A stretch of DNA of 64,000 nucleotides from an uncultured Desulfovibrio sp. (GCF_944324505.1 NZ_CALUWO010000002.1:186001-250000), one strand, 5' to 3'; shown: positions 46,450-56,782, counted from the first letter of the stretch. A program made the numbers and translations. Notes: a model not told the origin generated them from the letters alone.

Positions 46450-47010
46450 CTAGATATCCATGATTTCCTTTTCCTTGGCCGCGCACTTCTTGTCCACGTC
46501 ACCCACAAACTTGTCGGTGAGCTTCTGCACGTCGGCCTCGGCCTTCTTCTGCTCGTCTTCGGTGATGCTCTTGTCCTTTTCCAGCTTTTTCAGCGTATCA
46601 TTGGCATCACGGCGCACATTGCGCACGGCCACCTTGGCTTCCTCGCCGTATTTGCGGGCCACCTTGACCAGGTCCTTGCGGCGTTCCTCGGTGAGCGGGG
46701 GAATGCTGATGCGGATGATCTTGCCGTCATTGACCGGGGTCAGCCCCAGGTCGGACTTGAGGATGGCCTTTTCCACCACGCCGATGCCGCCCTTGTCCCA
46801 GGGCTGGATGGTGATGGTGCGGCTGTCCGGCACGGCCACGGACGCCATCTGCGAAATGGGCGTGGGGGTGCCGTAGTAATCGGCCTTGATGCCGTCCACC
46901 AGCGCGGTGGAGGCGCGGCCGGTGCGCAGCTTGGCAAATTCACGCTCCAGCGCAACCAGCGCCTTTTCCATGCGGTCTTCCGTATCGAGAAGAAGGGTAT
47001 CAATATCCAT
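46450..47010 (-). CDS. frr: Ribosome recycling factor
   Basis: 186 residues, normal length, with [24 protein letters not shown] and the C-terminal helix IRRDAND-type [16 protein letters not shown]. It splits post-termination ribosomes with EF-G. AGGAG precedes the ATG at 47010. Between pyrH and uppS. Confidence 0.98.
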   Translation of the reverse strand: MDIDTLLLDTEDRMEKALVALEREFAKLRTGRASTALVDGIKADYYGTPTPISQMASVAVPDSRTITIQPWDKGGIGVVEKAILKSDLGLTPVNDGKIIRISIPPLTEERRKDLVKVARKYGEEAKVAVRNVRRDANDTLKKLEKDKSITEDEQKKAEADVQKLTDKFVGDVDKKCAAKEKEIMDI

Positions 47011-47153
47011 TCCGTTTCTCCTGAAGTATGCAACAAATGCTCATGGCGCCATCACCCGGAAACGGGCAGCGCATGGCGCCCTTTTCGCACGGGATGACAG
47101 CGGTTTTCCTGCCTGCGGGGCGCCCTCACAGCGCCGAAAGAGGCCGGAGCGCC

Positions 47154-47870
47154 TCAGCAGTCGTGCACAATGGTGCCCACCGGCTCGCCCAGCACGGCCC
47201 GGCGGATGTCCCCGCCGAACATGCGGCACACAATAATGGGCACATTGTTGTCACGCACCAGCGCAAAGGCCGCCGCATCCATGACGCCCAGATGCCGGGA
47301 CAGGGTCTCGTCATAACTGATGCTGTCAAACTTGACCGCATCCTGATGCTTGGTGGGGTCCTTGTCATAGATGCCGTCCACCTTGGTGGCCTTGATGATG
47401 GCATCGCATTTCAGCTCCATGCCGCGCAGGGCCGCCGTGGTGTCCGTGGTGAAATAGGGATTGCCCGTGCCAGCGGCACAGATGACCACCCGCCCCTTTT
47501 CCAGATGCCGCAGGGCACGGCGCCGGACAAAGGGTTCGCAGACCTCCTGCATATTGATGGCCGACAGCACGCGGGTGGGATAGCCCTGCTTTTCCAGCAT
47601 GTCCTGCACGGCCAGGGCATTGAGCACCGTGGCCAGCATGCCCATGTAATCGGCCGAAGAGCGTTCCATGCCCTTGGCGGAGCCGGACAGCCCGCGGAAG
47701 ATATTGCCGCCGCCGATGACCAGCGCCAGCTCCACGCCCATTTCCAGAAGGGTTCCGATTTCCTTGCAGATGGCTGACACGGTATCAGGGTCAATACCGG
47801 TCTTCTGCTCGCCGGCAAGGGCTTCGCCGCTGAGCTTGAGCAGGACCCGCTTGTACTTGAGAGTCGACAT
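47154..47870 (-). CDS. pyrH: UMP kinase
   Basis: 238-residue hexameric amino-acid-kinase-fold enzyme: [35 protein letters not shown] and [13 protein letters not shown] are all conserved. It phosphorylates UMP to UDP. The start at 47870 follows AAAGGTGG; the frame is open further up without domain content. Confidence 0.98.
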   Translation of the reverse strand: MSTLKYKRVLLKLSGEALAGEQKTGIDPDTVSAICKEIGTLLEMGVELALVIGGGNIFRGLSGSAKGMERSSADYMGMLATVLNALAVQDMLEKQGYPTRVLSAINMQEVCEPFVRRRALRHLEKGRVVICAAGTGNPYFTTDTTAALRGMELKCDAIIKATKVDGIYDKDPTKHQDAVKFDSISYDETLSRHLGVMDAAAFALVRDNNVPIIVCRMFGGDIRRAVLGEPVGTIVHDC

Positions 47871-48135
47871 GATGCCACCTTTGTTGAGGTTTTGCGCTTT
47901 CGGGCAAGGCGTTGACAGCATAGCAGAATCGCCGCGTATCTCAAAGCGTTTTTGCCCGCCCCCTCCCGCCGCGTGCCGCGCTCTGCTCCTGCCCCGGTGC
48001 GCGGCATGCCCTGCCCGGCACAAAATACGGGAACGCCGCCCTGTGCGGTAAAAAATGGCGCGGGGAAGGGCGGCCACGACACTGCGCGTCCTCCTTCCCC
48101 CGCCGAAACCGGCCGTGCGTCAGATGCGCCAGCCG

Positions 48136-49689
48136 TCAGTCCTCGTGGCGGACGGCGCGGACTTCCTCGATGCGCGGCCCATCCATGCGCCGCACTTCCA
48201 TGATCCAGTCATCCATGCGGCAGGTCTCGCCCTCGCGGGGAATGTGTCCCAGTTTTTCCAGCAGCAGGCCCGCCAGGGTGGCGGAACTGCTGCGGGCCGG
48301 CACGCGGATATTGAGCCAGGCCGTCACGGCATCCACGGAAAGGCGGCCGGGCATGATCCAGCTGCCATCCTCCTGCCGGCAGGCTTCGGGGCCGGCGGGC
48401 ATGTCCCCCATCTGGCCGGCCAGCACAGACACCAGCTCGGCCGGCGTGATGATGCCCACCACACTGCCGTATTCGTCGCGCACAAAGGCCAGGGGCACAG
48501 GTTCGTTGCGGAAGGTTTCCAGCAGATCAGGCAGGCTGGTGTATTCGAAAACATCCGGCGCCGGCCGCACCAGCGACAACAGGTCCCAGGGGGCCGCACC
48601 GCCAGACATGGCCGCCAGGTCCCCGGCATGCACCACGCCCAGCACCTCGTCCCGGTCCGTATCCAGCACGGGCAGCCAGGCCAGGGTGGAGGCCGCAGCA
48701 AAGGCACAGGCCGCTTCCCGGTCCGCCTCGCTGTCCAGCCAGCGCACCCGCTGACGCGGCGTCATGATATAGCGGGCCGTGCGGCCGCTCAGCCGGATGA
48801 CGCGCGCCACCATATCCCGTTCCTCGGGAGCAAAGACGGCTTCGCCATCCGGCTCCGTGGCCAGGGCCGCGGCATCCATGCGGGCATCCTCCTCGCCGTA
48901 GCGGCTGCCGCCCAGCAGCCCCAGCACCGCCCGGGCCGTGGACTCGCGCATATCGCGCATGCTGATGCGCTTGCGCCGGTTGCGCAGGGCAATCTGGTTG
49001 AAGCATTCCACCAGAATGGAAAAGCTGATGGCCGCATACAGATAGCCCTTGGGAATATGAAAGCCCAGACCATCCATGACCAGACTCAGGCCGATCATGA
49101 GCAAAAAGCCCAGACAAAGGATGATGACCGTGGGGTGACGCTCCACAAAGCTGGTCAGCGGCGCGGCAGCCAGCACCATGACGGCCATGGCCGCCGTGAC
49201 GGCCAGCATCATGACCGGCACATGGTCCACCATGCCTACAGAGGTAATGATGGAGTCCAGCGAAAACACGGCATCCAGCACCAGAATCTGAATGATAACC
49301 TGCCAGAAGCCCGCCTGGCCGTCCTGCTGGCTGTAGTCGAAAAGCTGCCCTTCCAGCCGCTCGTGCAGTTCCATGGTGCCCTTGAAGAGCAGAAAGGCCC
49401 CCCCGCCCATGAGGATGACATCCCGCCAGGAAAAATCCCTGCCCCACACGCTGAACAGCGGCTCCGTCAGGCTCACGATCCAGGCAATGGCCGACAGCAG
49501 CACCAGCCGCATGGCCAGCGCCAGCCCCAGCCCGCACAAAAAGGCCTGCCGCCGCCGCTGCTCCGGCAGCCGCTGGGTCAGAATGGAAATAAAGACAAGG
49601 TTGTCGATGCCCAGTACCACCTCAAGCAGTACCAGGGTGCCCAGACCGGCCCAGGCCGAGGGATCGGCGATCCATGTCATATCCCACAT
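48136..49689 (-). CDS. TerC-family membrane protein with CBS pair and CorC-type C-terminal domain
   Basis: 517 residues. TerC domain with seven or so membrane segments ([17 protein letters not shown], with a conserved Asp; [17 protein letters not shown], with the second). Then two CBS motifs (about 300-420; [17 protein letters not shown] at the start) and a CorC/HlyC transporter-associated domain (about 430-510). Same layout as the YegH/YoaE proteins, of which some TerC relatives export Mn2+ or other metals. Sits between tsf and pyrH, where most genomes have no gene. Start 49689 (GAGAGGAG upstream) or 49680. Confidence 0.92.
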   Translation of the reverse strand: MWDMTWIADPSAWAGLGTLVLLEVVLGIDNLVFISILTQRLPEQRRRQAFLCGLGLALAMRLVLLSAIAWIVSLTEPLFSVWGRDFSWRDVILMGGGAFLLFKGTMELHERLEGQLFDYSQQDGQAGFWQVIIQILVLDAVFSLDSIITSVGMVDHVPVMMLAVTAAMAVMVLAAAPLTSFVERHPTVIILCLGFLLMIGLSLVMDGLGFHIPKGYLYAAISFSILVECFNQIALRNRRKRISMRDMRESTARAVLGLLGGSRYGEEDARMDAAALATEPDGEAVFAPEERDMVARVIRLSGRTARYIMTPRQRVRWLDSEADREAACAFAAASTLAWLPVLDTDRDEVLGVVHAGDLAAMSGGAAPWDLLSLVRPAPDVFEYTSLPDLLETFRNEPVPLAFVRDEYGSVVGIITPAELVSVLAGQMGDMPAGPEACRQEDGSWIMPGRLSVDAVTAWLNIRVPARSSSATLAGLLLEKLGHIPREGETCRMDDWIMEVRRMDGPRIEEVRAVRHED

Positions 49690-49718
49690 AAATGCAAGCA
49701 GCTCCTCTCATGCCGCCC

Positions 49719-49756
49719 TTGTTACGGCATGCTGCAAGATTGTTACGGTATGTTGC
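49719..49756. repeat. 17-bp direct repeat upstream of the TerC-CBS gene
   Basis: TTGTTACGGCATGCTGC (49719-49735) and TTGTTACGGTATGTTGC (49740-49756) match at 15 of 17 positions. Their starts are 21 bp apart, two turns of the helix. They lie 30-67 bp ahead of the gene start, a plausible tandem operator. Confidence 0.55.
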
Positions 49757-49760
49757 GCAT

Positions 49761-49785
49761 AAAAAAAGGGGGCAAAAGCCCCCTT
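49761..49785 (-). terminator. Terminator of rpsB-tsf
   Basis: On the minus strand AAGGGGGC, four-nt loop, GCCCCCTT and a further five to seven T. It lies 56 bp after the tsf stop and separates tsf from the TerC gene. Confidence 0.93.
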
Positions 49786-49840
49786 GGTATCACCTATGGC
49801 CTGCGCCGGTATGCGTGTTGTCCGTCGCAGCGGCGTCCCC

Positions 49841-50698
49841 TTAGTCAGCCGCCAGCTGAATGCGGGTGAAGGCGCGTACCTTGATGTCGTCGCCCACGGC
49901 CTTGGCCACCTCACGCACCACATCGGCCACGCTCTTCTTGTCGTCGCGGATGTAGGGCTGTTCCATCAGGCACACTTCCTTCTGGAACTTCTTCACGGCA
50001 CCATCGGCAATCTTGTCCACGATCTGGGCGGGCTTGCCTTCTTCCAGGGCCTTGTGACGGTACACTTCCCGTTCGCGTTCCACGGCGGCCGGATCCAGGC
50101 TGTCGGCATCCAGGGCCATGGGGCTGGTGGCGGCCACCTGCATGGCCACGTTCTTGGCCAGTTCCTTCACTTCCTCGCGGCTGGCGGTTTCGGGCTTGCC
50201 GCACTGGAGATCCACCAGCACGCCGATCTTGCGGTTGGCATGGATGTACTGGCCGATGACATCGTTTTCGCCGGTCTTGCTGTGGCGGGTGAACTTGCCC
50301 AGCTGCATGTTTTCGCCCACAGAGGCGATGAGCTGGGTCACATCCTCGCCCACCAGGGCCTGAAGGGCATCGGCATCGGCGGGGTTGCCGTCCAGCACGG
50401 CCTGGGCAACCTTGTTGGCCATGGCTTCAAACTGTTCGCCACGGGCCACAAAGTCGGTTTCGCACAGCAGGGCGGCCATGGCCACGTGCTTGCCGTCGTC
50501 ACTGGCCGCCACGCAGACCAGACCTTCGCTGGTGGCACGGCCCACCTTCTTGGCGGCCTTGGCCATGCCCTTCTGGCGCAGCCAGTCCACGGCCTTTTCC
50601 AGGTCGCCGGCCACTTCAACCAGGGCCTTCTTGCAGTCCATCATGCCCGCGCCGGTCTTTTCGCGCAGTTCTTTCACCAAGCTAGCGGTAATAGCCAT
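49841..50698 (-). CDS. tsf: Translation elongation factor Ts
   Basis: 285 residues. N-terminal UBA-type motif LVKELREKTGAGMMDCKKALVE and the TDFVARGEQF stretch are typical. It recycles EF-Tu. GGAG precedes the ATG at 50698. Cotranscribed after rpsB. Confidence 0.98.
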   Translation of the reverse strand: MAITASLVKELREKTGAGMMDCKKALVEVAGDLEKAVDWLRQKGMAKAAKKVGRATSEGLVCVAASDDGKHVAMAALLCETDFVARGEQFEAMANKVAQAVLDGNPADADALQALVGEDVTQLIASVGENMQLGKFTRHSKTGENDVIGQYIHANRKIGVLVDLQCGKPETASREEVKELAKNVAMQVAATSPMALDADSLDPAAVEREREVYRHKALEEGKPAQIVDKIADGAVKKFQKEVCLMEQPYIRDDKKSVADVVREVAKAVGDDIKVRAFTRIQLAAD

Positions 50699-50850
50699 AA
50701 TATTCTCCAGTTTCCCGGCCGGAACCGGGATTGCAGACTAAAAAATGGGGCAGTACCGGATATCCGGCATGTGTTCTGCGGCCCCGGTCCCTGGGGAACC
50801 CGCAGGCCGCAGAAAAAGGGTGCGCCCCGCAAGGCGCACCGCAAAGAACC

Positions 50851-51606
50851 TTATTCGGCAGCAGCTTCGGGCGCTTCGGCGGCCTTCTGCATGGCTTCCT
50901 CGGCATTGTCCTCGCCGCTCTTGCTCATGGCAGCGCCTTCCTGGCAGGCTTCGGAGAAGGCCGTCACAAAGAGCTTGATGGCGCGGATGGCGTCGTCATT
51001 GCCGGGGATGATGTAGTCGATGACATCGGGATCGCAGTTGGTATCGGTCACGGCCACAATCGGGATGCCGAGCTTGCGGCATTCCTTCACCGCGATGTCT
51101 TCGCGGTTGGGGTCGATGATGAAGGCCAGCTGGGGCAGGCGATCCATGTTCTTGATGCCGCCCAGGGTCTGTTCCAGCTTCTGCATTTCGCGTTCCAGCA
51201 GCAGGACTTCCTTCTTCTGATAACGGTTGATGCTGCCGTCGGCAAACATGCCTTCCAGCTTCTTCAGGCGTTCCACGCTCTTCTGGATGGTCACGAAGTT
51301 GGTCAGGGTGCCGCCCATCCAGCGGTTGGTCACATAGTACTGACCGGCCTTGGCCGCTTCAGTGGCCACGGCTTCCTGCGCCTGGCGCTTGGTGCCGATG
51401 AAGAGCACCTTGCCGCCCTTGGCCACGGTGTCCACCACCTTGTCATAGGCCACGCGGAACAGCTTCACGGTCTGCTGCAGGTCAATGATATGGATACCGT
51501 TGCGGGCGCCGAAGATATAGGGGCGCATCTTGGGGTTCCAGCGGCGGGTCTGGTGACCGAAATGCACGCCGGTTTCCAGCATCTGCTTCATGCTGACATA
51601 GGCCAT
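50851..51606 (-). CDS. rpsB: 30S ribosomal protein S2
   Basis: 251 residues: [31 protein letters not shown] and [11 protein letters not shown] are conserved. The acidic Ala/Glu tail of 25 residues is usual in this lineage. Start at 51606, GGAGG upstream. Its upstream region (51607-51812) has a weak candidate promoter (TTGCCT, 17 bp, TAGGAA, near 51749-51777) on the minus strand. Confidence 0.97.
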   Translation of the reverse strand: MAYVSMKQMLETGVHFGHQTRRWNPKMRPYIFGARNGIHIIDLQQTVKLFRVAYDKVVDTVAKGGKVLFIGTKRQAQEAVATEAAKAGQYYVTNRWMGGTLTNFVTIQKSVERLKKLEGMFADGSINRYQKKEVLLLEREMQKLEQTLGGIKNMDRLPQLAFIIDPNREDIAVKECRKLGIPIVAVTDTNCDPDVIDYIIPGNDDAIRAIKLFVTAFSEACQEGAAMSKSGEDNAEEAMQKAAEAPEAAAE

Positions 51607-51812
51607 GTTCAATCCTCCAAAGGGTTGTTGTCTTCCACCCCGGCCCTGACCCTGCAACCCGCTCCCCAGGGGGAAGGCAGCGCCACAGGCACCGCCGCGG
51701 GCACCCCGGGCCGCTGCCGGAGTGTGCTTGATGAACAGGCTTTCCTAGCCCAAAAGTCCCCGAAAGGCAAGCAGGACATGCGGGTTTTCCCGCCATGCCT
51801 GCCGTACAACAC

Positions 51813-51842
51813 GCAAAAGGCTTCCCGTTGTCGGGAAGCCTT
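51813..51842 (-). terminator. Terminator of the 105-residue Tat-signal protein gene
   Basis: AAGGCTTCCCG (51817-51827) pairs with CGGGAAGCCTT (51832-51842), an 11-bp perfect stem, followed on the minus strand by four T. It separates this gene from rpsB. Confidence 0.7.
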
Positions 51843-51876
51843 GGGCCGCGCTCAGAAAGCGGGAAGCCTCACAGCG

Positions 51877-52194
51877 CTAGTAGGCGTCATGCCGAGGACC
51901 GCTGCCATCGCGCCGGCCGTAGCCGTTCCCGGACCCATCACGCGGCCCGTAGCCGCGTCCGTCTCTCCGGGGACGGGAATCTTCGCCACTGGGGGACCTG
52001 CGCCATCCCTGACCGCCGCAGGGAGCATTGCCGCGCGGACTTCCCCCGTCACAGGGGGAGCCGGGACGCGGACCGCGCCCGTCCGGGCCGGTACCGTCGC
52101 CATTGCGCGCTTCTGCCACGGAAGGAAAAGCCTTCATGAGAGCCAGTCCCATAACAGACAGGCCAAGGGTTCCAAAAAACTGCCGGCGATTCAT
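51877..52194 (-). CDS. Tat-signal small protein with Gly/Asp/Arg/Pro-rich mature part
   Basis: 105 residues. Twin-arginine start MNRRQFFGTLGLSVMG with cleavage predicted after AEA (residues 27-29). The mature 76 residues are Gly, Arg, Asp, Pro and Ser with two Cys (in SPCDGG and APCGG) and one Trp; units of the form RRDGSG or PRDGSG recur. It resembles the two Tat proteins at 24 kb in design, but its signal segment is different and no kinase or PqqD gene is next to it. Start at 52194 has AAGGAGG. Neighbours are unrelated: rpsB on one side, a divergent M16 peptidase on the other. Confidence 0.78.
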   Translation of the reverse strand: MNRRQFFGTLGLSVMGLALMKAFPSVAEARNGDGTGPDGRGPRPGSPCDGGSPRGNAPCGGQGWRRSPSGEDSRPRRDGRGYGPRDGSGNGYGRRDGSGPRHDAY

Positions 52195-52375
52195 AGTAGC
52201 CTCCTTCTGCCCGTCTCCGGGGCGTTCAGTGTTTGCTGCAAAAGAAGCATATATCGTGCCAGAGGCGGCCAGGCGCTCCTTTCCGCCCTGCCCCGCCGCC
52301 CCCCTGTCCAAAATTTGACCAGGCCGCCCTTCCGCGGGCAGACACTGTACAAAAATTGCGCACGTCTGCCGGCCG

Positions 52376-52403
52376 TTGCAATGCGCGGCGCAATCCGTAT
52401 ACT
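52376..52403 (+). promoter_or_regulatory. Candidate promoter of the M16 peptidase gene
   Basis: TTGCAA (52376-52381), 16-bp spacer, TATACT (52398-52403). Start near 52410, leader about 66 nt. Confidence 0.5.
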
Positions 52404-52475
52404 GCGGCCATGAGGCGGGAAAGGGCCTTGCCCCCACCGTCATGAAACGCAGTCTTCAACCTTCAAGGACAGCGC

Positions 52476-55397
52476 ATGCACACCCATGGTTTTAGCCTTC
52501 TGACCGAACGGGTCATGAAGGAAGTCAACGGTACGGCGCGCCTCTGGCAGCACACGGCCACCGGCGCGCAACTGCTCTCCATTGTCAATGACGATGAAAA
52601 CAAATGCTTCGGCGTGAGCTTCCGCACGCCGCCCACGGATTCCACGGGCGTGGCCCATATTCTGGAGCACTCCGTGCTCTGCGGTTCCGACCGCTACCCG
52701 GTCAAGGAACCCTTCGTGGAGCTGCTCAAGGGATCATTGCAGACCTTCCTCAATGCCTTCACCTTTCCGGACAAGACCTGCTACCCCGTGGCCAGCGCCA
52801 ACCTGCAGGACTTCTACAATCTTATGGATGTCTATCTGGATGCGGTCTTTCATCCGCGCATCAGCGAGGACATCTTCCGCCAGGAAGGCTGGCATGTGGA
52901 GGCCCTGAGCACCGACGGGCCGTGGACCTACAAGGGCGTGGTCTATAATGAAATGAAGGGCGTCTATTCCTCGCCCGATTCCATCCTGGCCGAACAGAGC
53001 CAGCAGGCCCTCTTCCCGGACACGCTCTACAGCCTGGATTCGGGCGGCAATCCCGCCGTGATCCCGGACCTGACCTACGCGGCCTTCCGGGATTTCCACA
53101 GCCGCTACTATCATCCCTCCAATGCGCGTTTCTTCTTCTGGGGCGACGATCCGGAAGAGGAGCGCCTGCGCCGGGTGGCCGAGGCCCTTGCGGGCTACAC
53201 GGCCCGGCCCGTGGATTCTGCCGTGCCCCTGCAGGCCCGCCGCCATACGCCGCGACAGGTGGAGGTGCCCTATGCCGCCACCGAGGGCGAAAAGCGCGCC
53301 CTGTTCACGGTAAACTGGCTGCTGGGCGAGCGCGGCGACGTGCGGCAGGCCCTGCTCATGGAAATGCTGGAACACATTCTGGAGGGCCTGCCCGGCTCGC
53401 CCCTGCGCCGGGCGCTCATCAGCTCCGGCCTGGGCGAGGATACCACGGGCTGCGGCCTGGAAACCGACCTGCGCCAGATGTACTACTCCACGGGCCTCAA
53501 GGGCGTGGAGCCGCGCAACGTGCCGCAGGCGGAACTGCTCATTTTTGAAACCCTGGCCCGCCTGGCGGATGAGGGCATCGATCCCGCGGCCGTGGAAGCT
53601 GCTGTCAATACCGTGGAATTTGCCTATCGCGAAAACAATTCCGGACGCTTCCCCCGGGGACTTTCCGCCATGATTCAGGCCCTTTCCACCTGGCTGTATG
53701 ACGGCGACCCCCTGGCCGCCCTGGCCTGGGAAGCGCCGCTGAACGACATCAAGGCCCGGCTGGCCGCCGGCGAAACCGTCTTTGAAAACGCCATCCGCGA
53801 GCACTTTCTGCACAACGAGCACCGCGCCACGGTGATCCTGCTGCCGGACACGACCCTGGCCGCCACGCGCGACCGCGCCGAAGCCGACCGGCTGGCCGCC
53901 GTACAGGCCGGCTGCGACAGCCGTGCACGGGAACAGATGGTGGAGGTGACCCGGCATCTCCAGGCCGCACAGGAAGCGCCGGACAGTCCCGAAGCCCTGG
54001 CCACCATTCCGCAGCTCGGGGTGGCGGACATGCCGCGCCACAACAGCCTCCTGCCCCTGCGGGAGCAGGCACTGGACCAGGACGCCACCTTTCTGGCCCA
54101 TGAACTGCCCACGCAGGGCATTGCCTATGCGGGGCTGCTGCTGCCGCTGGATACGGTGCCGCCGCACCTGGAAGCCCTGCTGCCGCTCTTTGCCCGCTGC
54201 CTCACCGAAGCCGGCACGGCCCGGCATGACTTCGGCCAGCTTGGCGCCCGCATAGCCGCCAAGACCGGCGGCGTGGGGGCGGACGTGATTCTGGGCACCC
54301 GGAGCCATTACCGCACGGCGCTGCGTCACCTGGGCATCATGGGCAAGGCCGTGCAGGACAAGCTCCCTGACCTTTTTGCTATCTTCCATGAAATTCTGCT
54401 GGAACCCCTGCGGGATACGGACGTGCTGCGGGAACGCATGGGGCAGATGCTGCTGGAAGACAAGGCCCGGCTGGAACACGGCCTGGTGGCTGCCGGCCAC
54501 GCCACGGTGTCCACCCGCCTGCGGGCGCACTTTACCGAGGCCGGCCGCCTGGCCGAACGCACGGGCGGCCTCAGCCAGCTCCAGGCCGTGCGCGGCTTCC
54601 TGCGGCAGCTGGAAACCCAGCCGCAACGCCTGCTGGAGGATATGGAAACCCTGCGGCGCTGCATCATTGCCCGGCCGGGCGCCCTGCTGGACTGCACAGG
54701 GGATGCCGCCCTTCTGACCCGGGTGCAGAGCCTGGGCCATGAGCTGCTGGCCGATCTGCCGGCCAGCCGCACAGGCAACGCCGTCGCCCCCCGCCCCCTG
54801 GAGCTGCCGGCGGGCGAAGCCTTCTTTGCTCCGGCCCAGGTCAACTATGTGGGCAAGGCCGCCAATATCATCGATCTTGGCTATGCCTGCACCGGCTCGC
54901 TGAACGTGGTGCTGCGTTCCCTGCGCATGGGCTATCTCTGGGAGCGCGTGCGCGTGCGCGGTGGAGCCTACGGGGCCATGTGCACCCTGGACAGACTGGG
55001 GGGCAATCTGGTGCTGGCCTCCTACCGGGACCCCAATGTGGAAGAAACCCTGGCTGTCTATGACGGCATGGCCGCCTATCTGCGGGACAGTGCCCCGGAT
55101 GCGGCCCAGCTGGAACAGGCCATCGTGGGTGCCATCGGCGACATGGATGCCTACCTGCTGCCCGATGCCAAAGGCGCGCGCGCCCTGGCCCGCTACCTGG
55201 CCGGCGACAGCGAGGAAGACCGCCAGCGCTTCCGCGAGGAAATCCTGTCCACCACGGCCAGGGATTTTCGGGACGTGGCCGACGTGCTGGACGCCGTGGC
55301 CCATCAGGGAGTGACCTGCGTGGTGGGCGGCGCCAAAACCCGTGAGGCCGCGGCCGCCCTGGGCTGGGCCGGCCAGGATATCGTGCCCGCCGGCTAA
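52476..55397 (+). CDS. M16 family zinc peptidase, PreP/Cym1 type
   Basis: 973 residues. The inverted zinc motif HILEH is at residues 61-65, with the PreP-type context TGVAHILEHSVLCGSDRYPVK split around it and the third ligand region in NEMKGVYS (near 155). Four M16 modules are present, as in the single-chain PreP enzymes that degrade short peptides and presequences. No signal peptide, so cytoplasmic. It is transcribed away from the 105-residue Tat-signal gene. Confidence 0.94.
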   Translation: MHTHGFSLLTERVMKEVNGTARLWQHTATGAQLLSIVNDDENKCFGVSFRTPPTDSTGVAHILEHSVLCGSDRYPVKEPFVELLKGSLQTFLNAFTFPDKTCYPVASANLQDFYNLMDVYLDAVFHPRISEDIFRQEGWHVEALSTDGPWTYKGVVYNEMKGVYSSPDSILAEQSQQALFPDTLYSLDSGGNPAVIPDLTYAAFRDFHSRYYHPSNARFFFWGDDPEEERLRRVAEALAGYTARPVDSAVPLQARRHTPRQVEVPYAATEGEKRALFTVNWLLGERGDVRQALLMEMLEHILEGLPGSPLRRALISSGLGEDTTGCGLETDLRQMYYSTGLKGVEPRNVPQAELLIFETLARLADEGIDPAAVEAAVNTVEFAYRENNSGRFPRGLSAMIQALSTWLYDGDPLAALAWEAPLNDIKARLAAGETVFENAIREHFLHNEHRATVILLPDTTLAATRDRAEADRLAAVQAGCDSRAREQMVEVTRHLQAAQEAPDSPEALATIPQLGVADMPRHNSLLPLREQALDQDATFLAHELPTQGIAYAGLLLPLDTVPPHLEALLPLFARCLTEAGTARHDFGQLGARIAAKTGGVGADVILGTRSHYRTALRHLGIMGKAVQDKLPDLFAIFHEILLEPLRDTDVLRERMGQMLLEDKARLEHGLVAAGHATVSTRLRAHFTEAGRLAERTGGLSQLQAVRGFLRQLETQPQRLLEDMETLRRCIIARPGALLDCTGDAALLTRVQSLGHELLADLPASRTGNAVAPRPLELPAGEAFFAPAQVNYVGKAANIIDLGYACTGSLNVVLRSLRMGYLWERVRVRGGAYGAMCTLDRLGGNLVLASYRDPNVEETLAVYDGMAAYLRDSAPDAAQLEQAIVGAIGDMDAYLLPDAKGARALARYLAGDSEEDRQRFREEILSTTARDFRDVADVLDAVAHQGVTCVVGGAKTREAAAALGWAGQDIVPAG

Positions 55398-55416
55398 CGG
55401 CCCGGATGGGCACCGG

Positions 55417-55474
55417 CACAAAAAAATACCGCCGGGGGCGGGGCTTCTTGCCCTGCTCCCGGCGATCTGTCGTG
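55417..55474 (-). terminator. Hairpin with U-tract on the minus strand, downstream of the M16 gene
   Basis: GCCGGGGGCGGGGC pairs with GCCCTGCTCCCGGC with two mismatches (about 55431-55469). The A-run at 55422-55428 gives a T-run only on the minus strand, though both neighbours are on the plus strand. It may still help end the M16 transcript. Confidence 0.45.
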
Positions 55475-55626
55475 AAAAGTCTCCCCTTTCCGGCTGGACG
55501 CTCCGCCGCTTCTGGACTATGGTGAAGGCGTCCCGCAGAGGATGAGGCCGGACGGAACGCACCGTTCGGCCTCCTGGTCATCTCTGCCCGGCCGTTTTCC
55601 ATGTATTCCACAGTGAGGAGTCTGTC

Positions 55627-56694
55627 ATGGGCGGCACCAATACCTACCTGACAGCCATGCGCCAGTGGCGCCAGGGCCTTTGCAAGGATCACCGCTGGTG
55701 CATCCTCATCGTGGCAGACCCCGATGCGCTGGCGTCGGCCCTGGCCCTCAAGCGCATCATGCAGCACCGCGTCAAATCCGTGGACATTGTGCGCGTTAAC
55801 GAGGTCACCCGGCCGGACAATCTGGCCATGATCCGCTATCTGCGCATTCCGGTAAAGCCCCTGCAGGTGGAAAAGCTGTCAACCTATGACCATTTTGCCG
55901 TGGTGGACTCCCAGCCCAATCATCACGCCTGCTTCAAGAACATCACCTTTGATCTGGTCATCGACCATCACCCCCTGCCGGCGGAACCCTATACCGCTGC
56001 CGCCTTCTACGATGTGCGCCCCAATGTGGGCGCCACCAGCAGCATCATGACCCGCTACCTCCAGGGGCTGCGCATCACCCCGTCCCCCCTGCTGGCCACG
56101 GCCCTGCTCTATGGCATCCGTACCGATACGGCGAGTTTCGAGCGCAGCGGCGGCGAGGACGACTTCCGCGCCTATCAGTGGCTCTCGCGCCATGCGGATA
56201 CGGCGGTGCTGCGGCGCATCCTGCGCAGTGAATACCTGCGGGACTGGCTGCCGCTCTTTTCCCGCGCCTTCCGCTCGCTGGTGGACTGCCGGGGCAATGG
56301 CGCCCAGGCCTGGCTGGGCGATGTGAGCAGCGCCGATCTGCTGGTGGCCGTGGCGGACTTCTTTACCCGGGTGCATGGCCTGCGCTGGATTGCCGTCAGC
56401 GGCATCGTGGGCAAGACCACCGTGGTGGTCATCTTCCGCGGTGACGGCGGCCGCGACATCGGCCGCATGGCCGATGCCTGCTTCTACGATGTGGGTTCCG
56501 CCGGAGGGCACCGCCGGCTGGCCCGGGCCGAATTTCCCGTATCCGCCATTCCGGCGGGGACCAAGCCGCAGGACTTTGTGCTGCACCGCCTGCAAACGCG
56601 CAAGCTCCGGGCCATCACGGCCGTGCGCTCCGCACCGCCGGCAGACCCCACCCCCGATACCCGGGACCACGAAATGGCGGAAGTCTCGTCATAA
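55627..56694 (+). CDS. DHH-family phosphoesterase
   Basis: 355 residues. Motifs ADPDALASALALKRI (near 31), VVDSQPN and VIDHHPLP (near 117) define the DHH catalytic core; the C-terminal part has SGIVGKTTVVVIFRGDG and GSAGGHRR, a DHHA1-like site. It differs from the NrnA protein at 24.9 kb and lacks the GGGGH form of the motif. Probably acts on cyclic dinucleotide fragments, nanoRNA or similar phosphodiesters; exact substrate unknown. GTGAGGAG precedes the ATG. Confidence 0.88.
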   Translation: MGGTNTYLTAMRQWRQGLCKDHRWCILIVADPDALASALALKRIMQHRVKSVDIVRVNEVTRPDNLAMIRYLRIPVKPLQVEKLSTYDHFAVVDSQPNHHACFKNITFDLVIDHHPLPAEPYTAAAFYDVRPNVGATSSIMTRYLQGLRITPSPLLATALLYGIRTDTASFERSGGEDDFRAYQWLSRHADTAVLRRILRSEYLRDWLPLFSRAFRSLVDCRGNGAQAWLGDVSSADLLVAVADFFTRVHGLRWIAVSGIVGKTTVVVIFRGDGGRDIGRMADACFYDVGSAGGHRRLARAEFPVSAIPAGTKPQDFVLHRLQTRKLRAITAVRSAPPADPTPDTRDHEMAEVSS

Positions 56695-56716
56695 CCCCTG
56701 ATCCTTGTAGTACCGC

Positions 56717-56749
56717 AAAAAAGCCGGGCCGCAATGCGACCCGGCTTTT
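56717..56749. terminator. Bidirectional terminator between the DHH gene and the SDF symporter
   Basis: AAAAAAGCCGGG, an 11-nt loop, CCCGGCTTTT. The A and T runs flank the stem on both sides, suitable for convergent genes on both strands. Confidence 0.88.
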
Positions 56750-56782
56750 GTCTGCCTGACGGCAACGCGTGCCTGTCAGGAA

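Noticed and set aside
49690..49760. yybP-ykoY-type manganese riboswitch ahead of the TerC gene
   Set aside because: The space after the tsf terminator is too short and the expected conserved loops are absent; only the direct repeats are visible.
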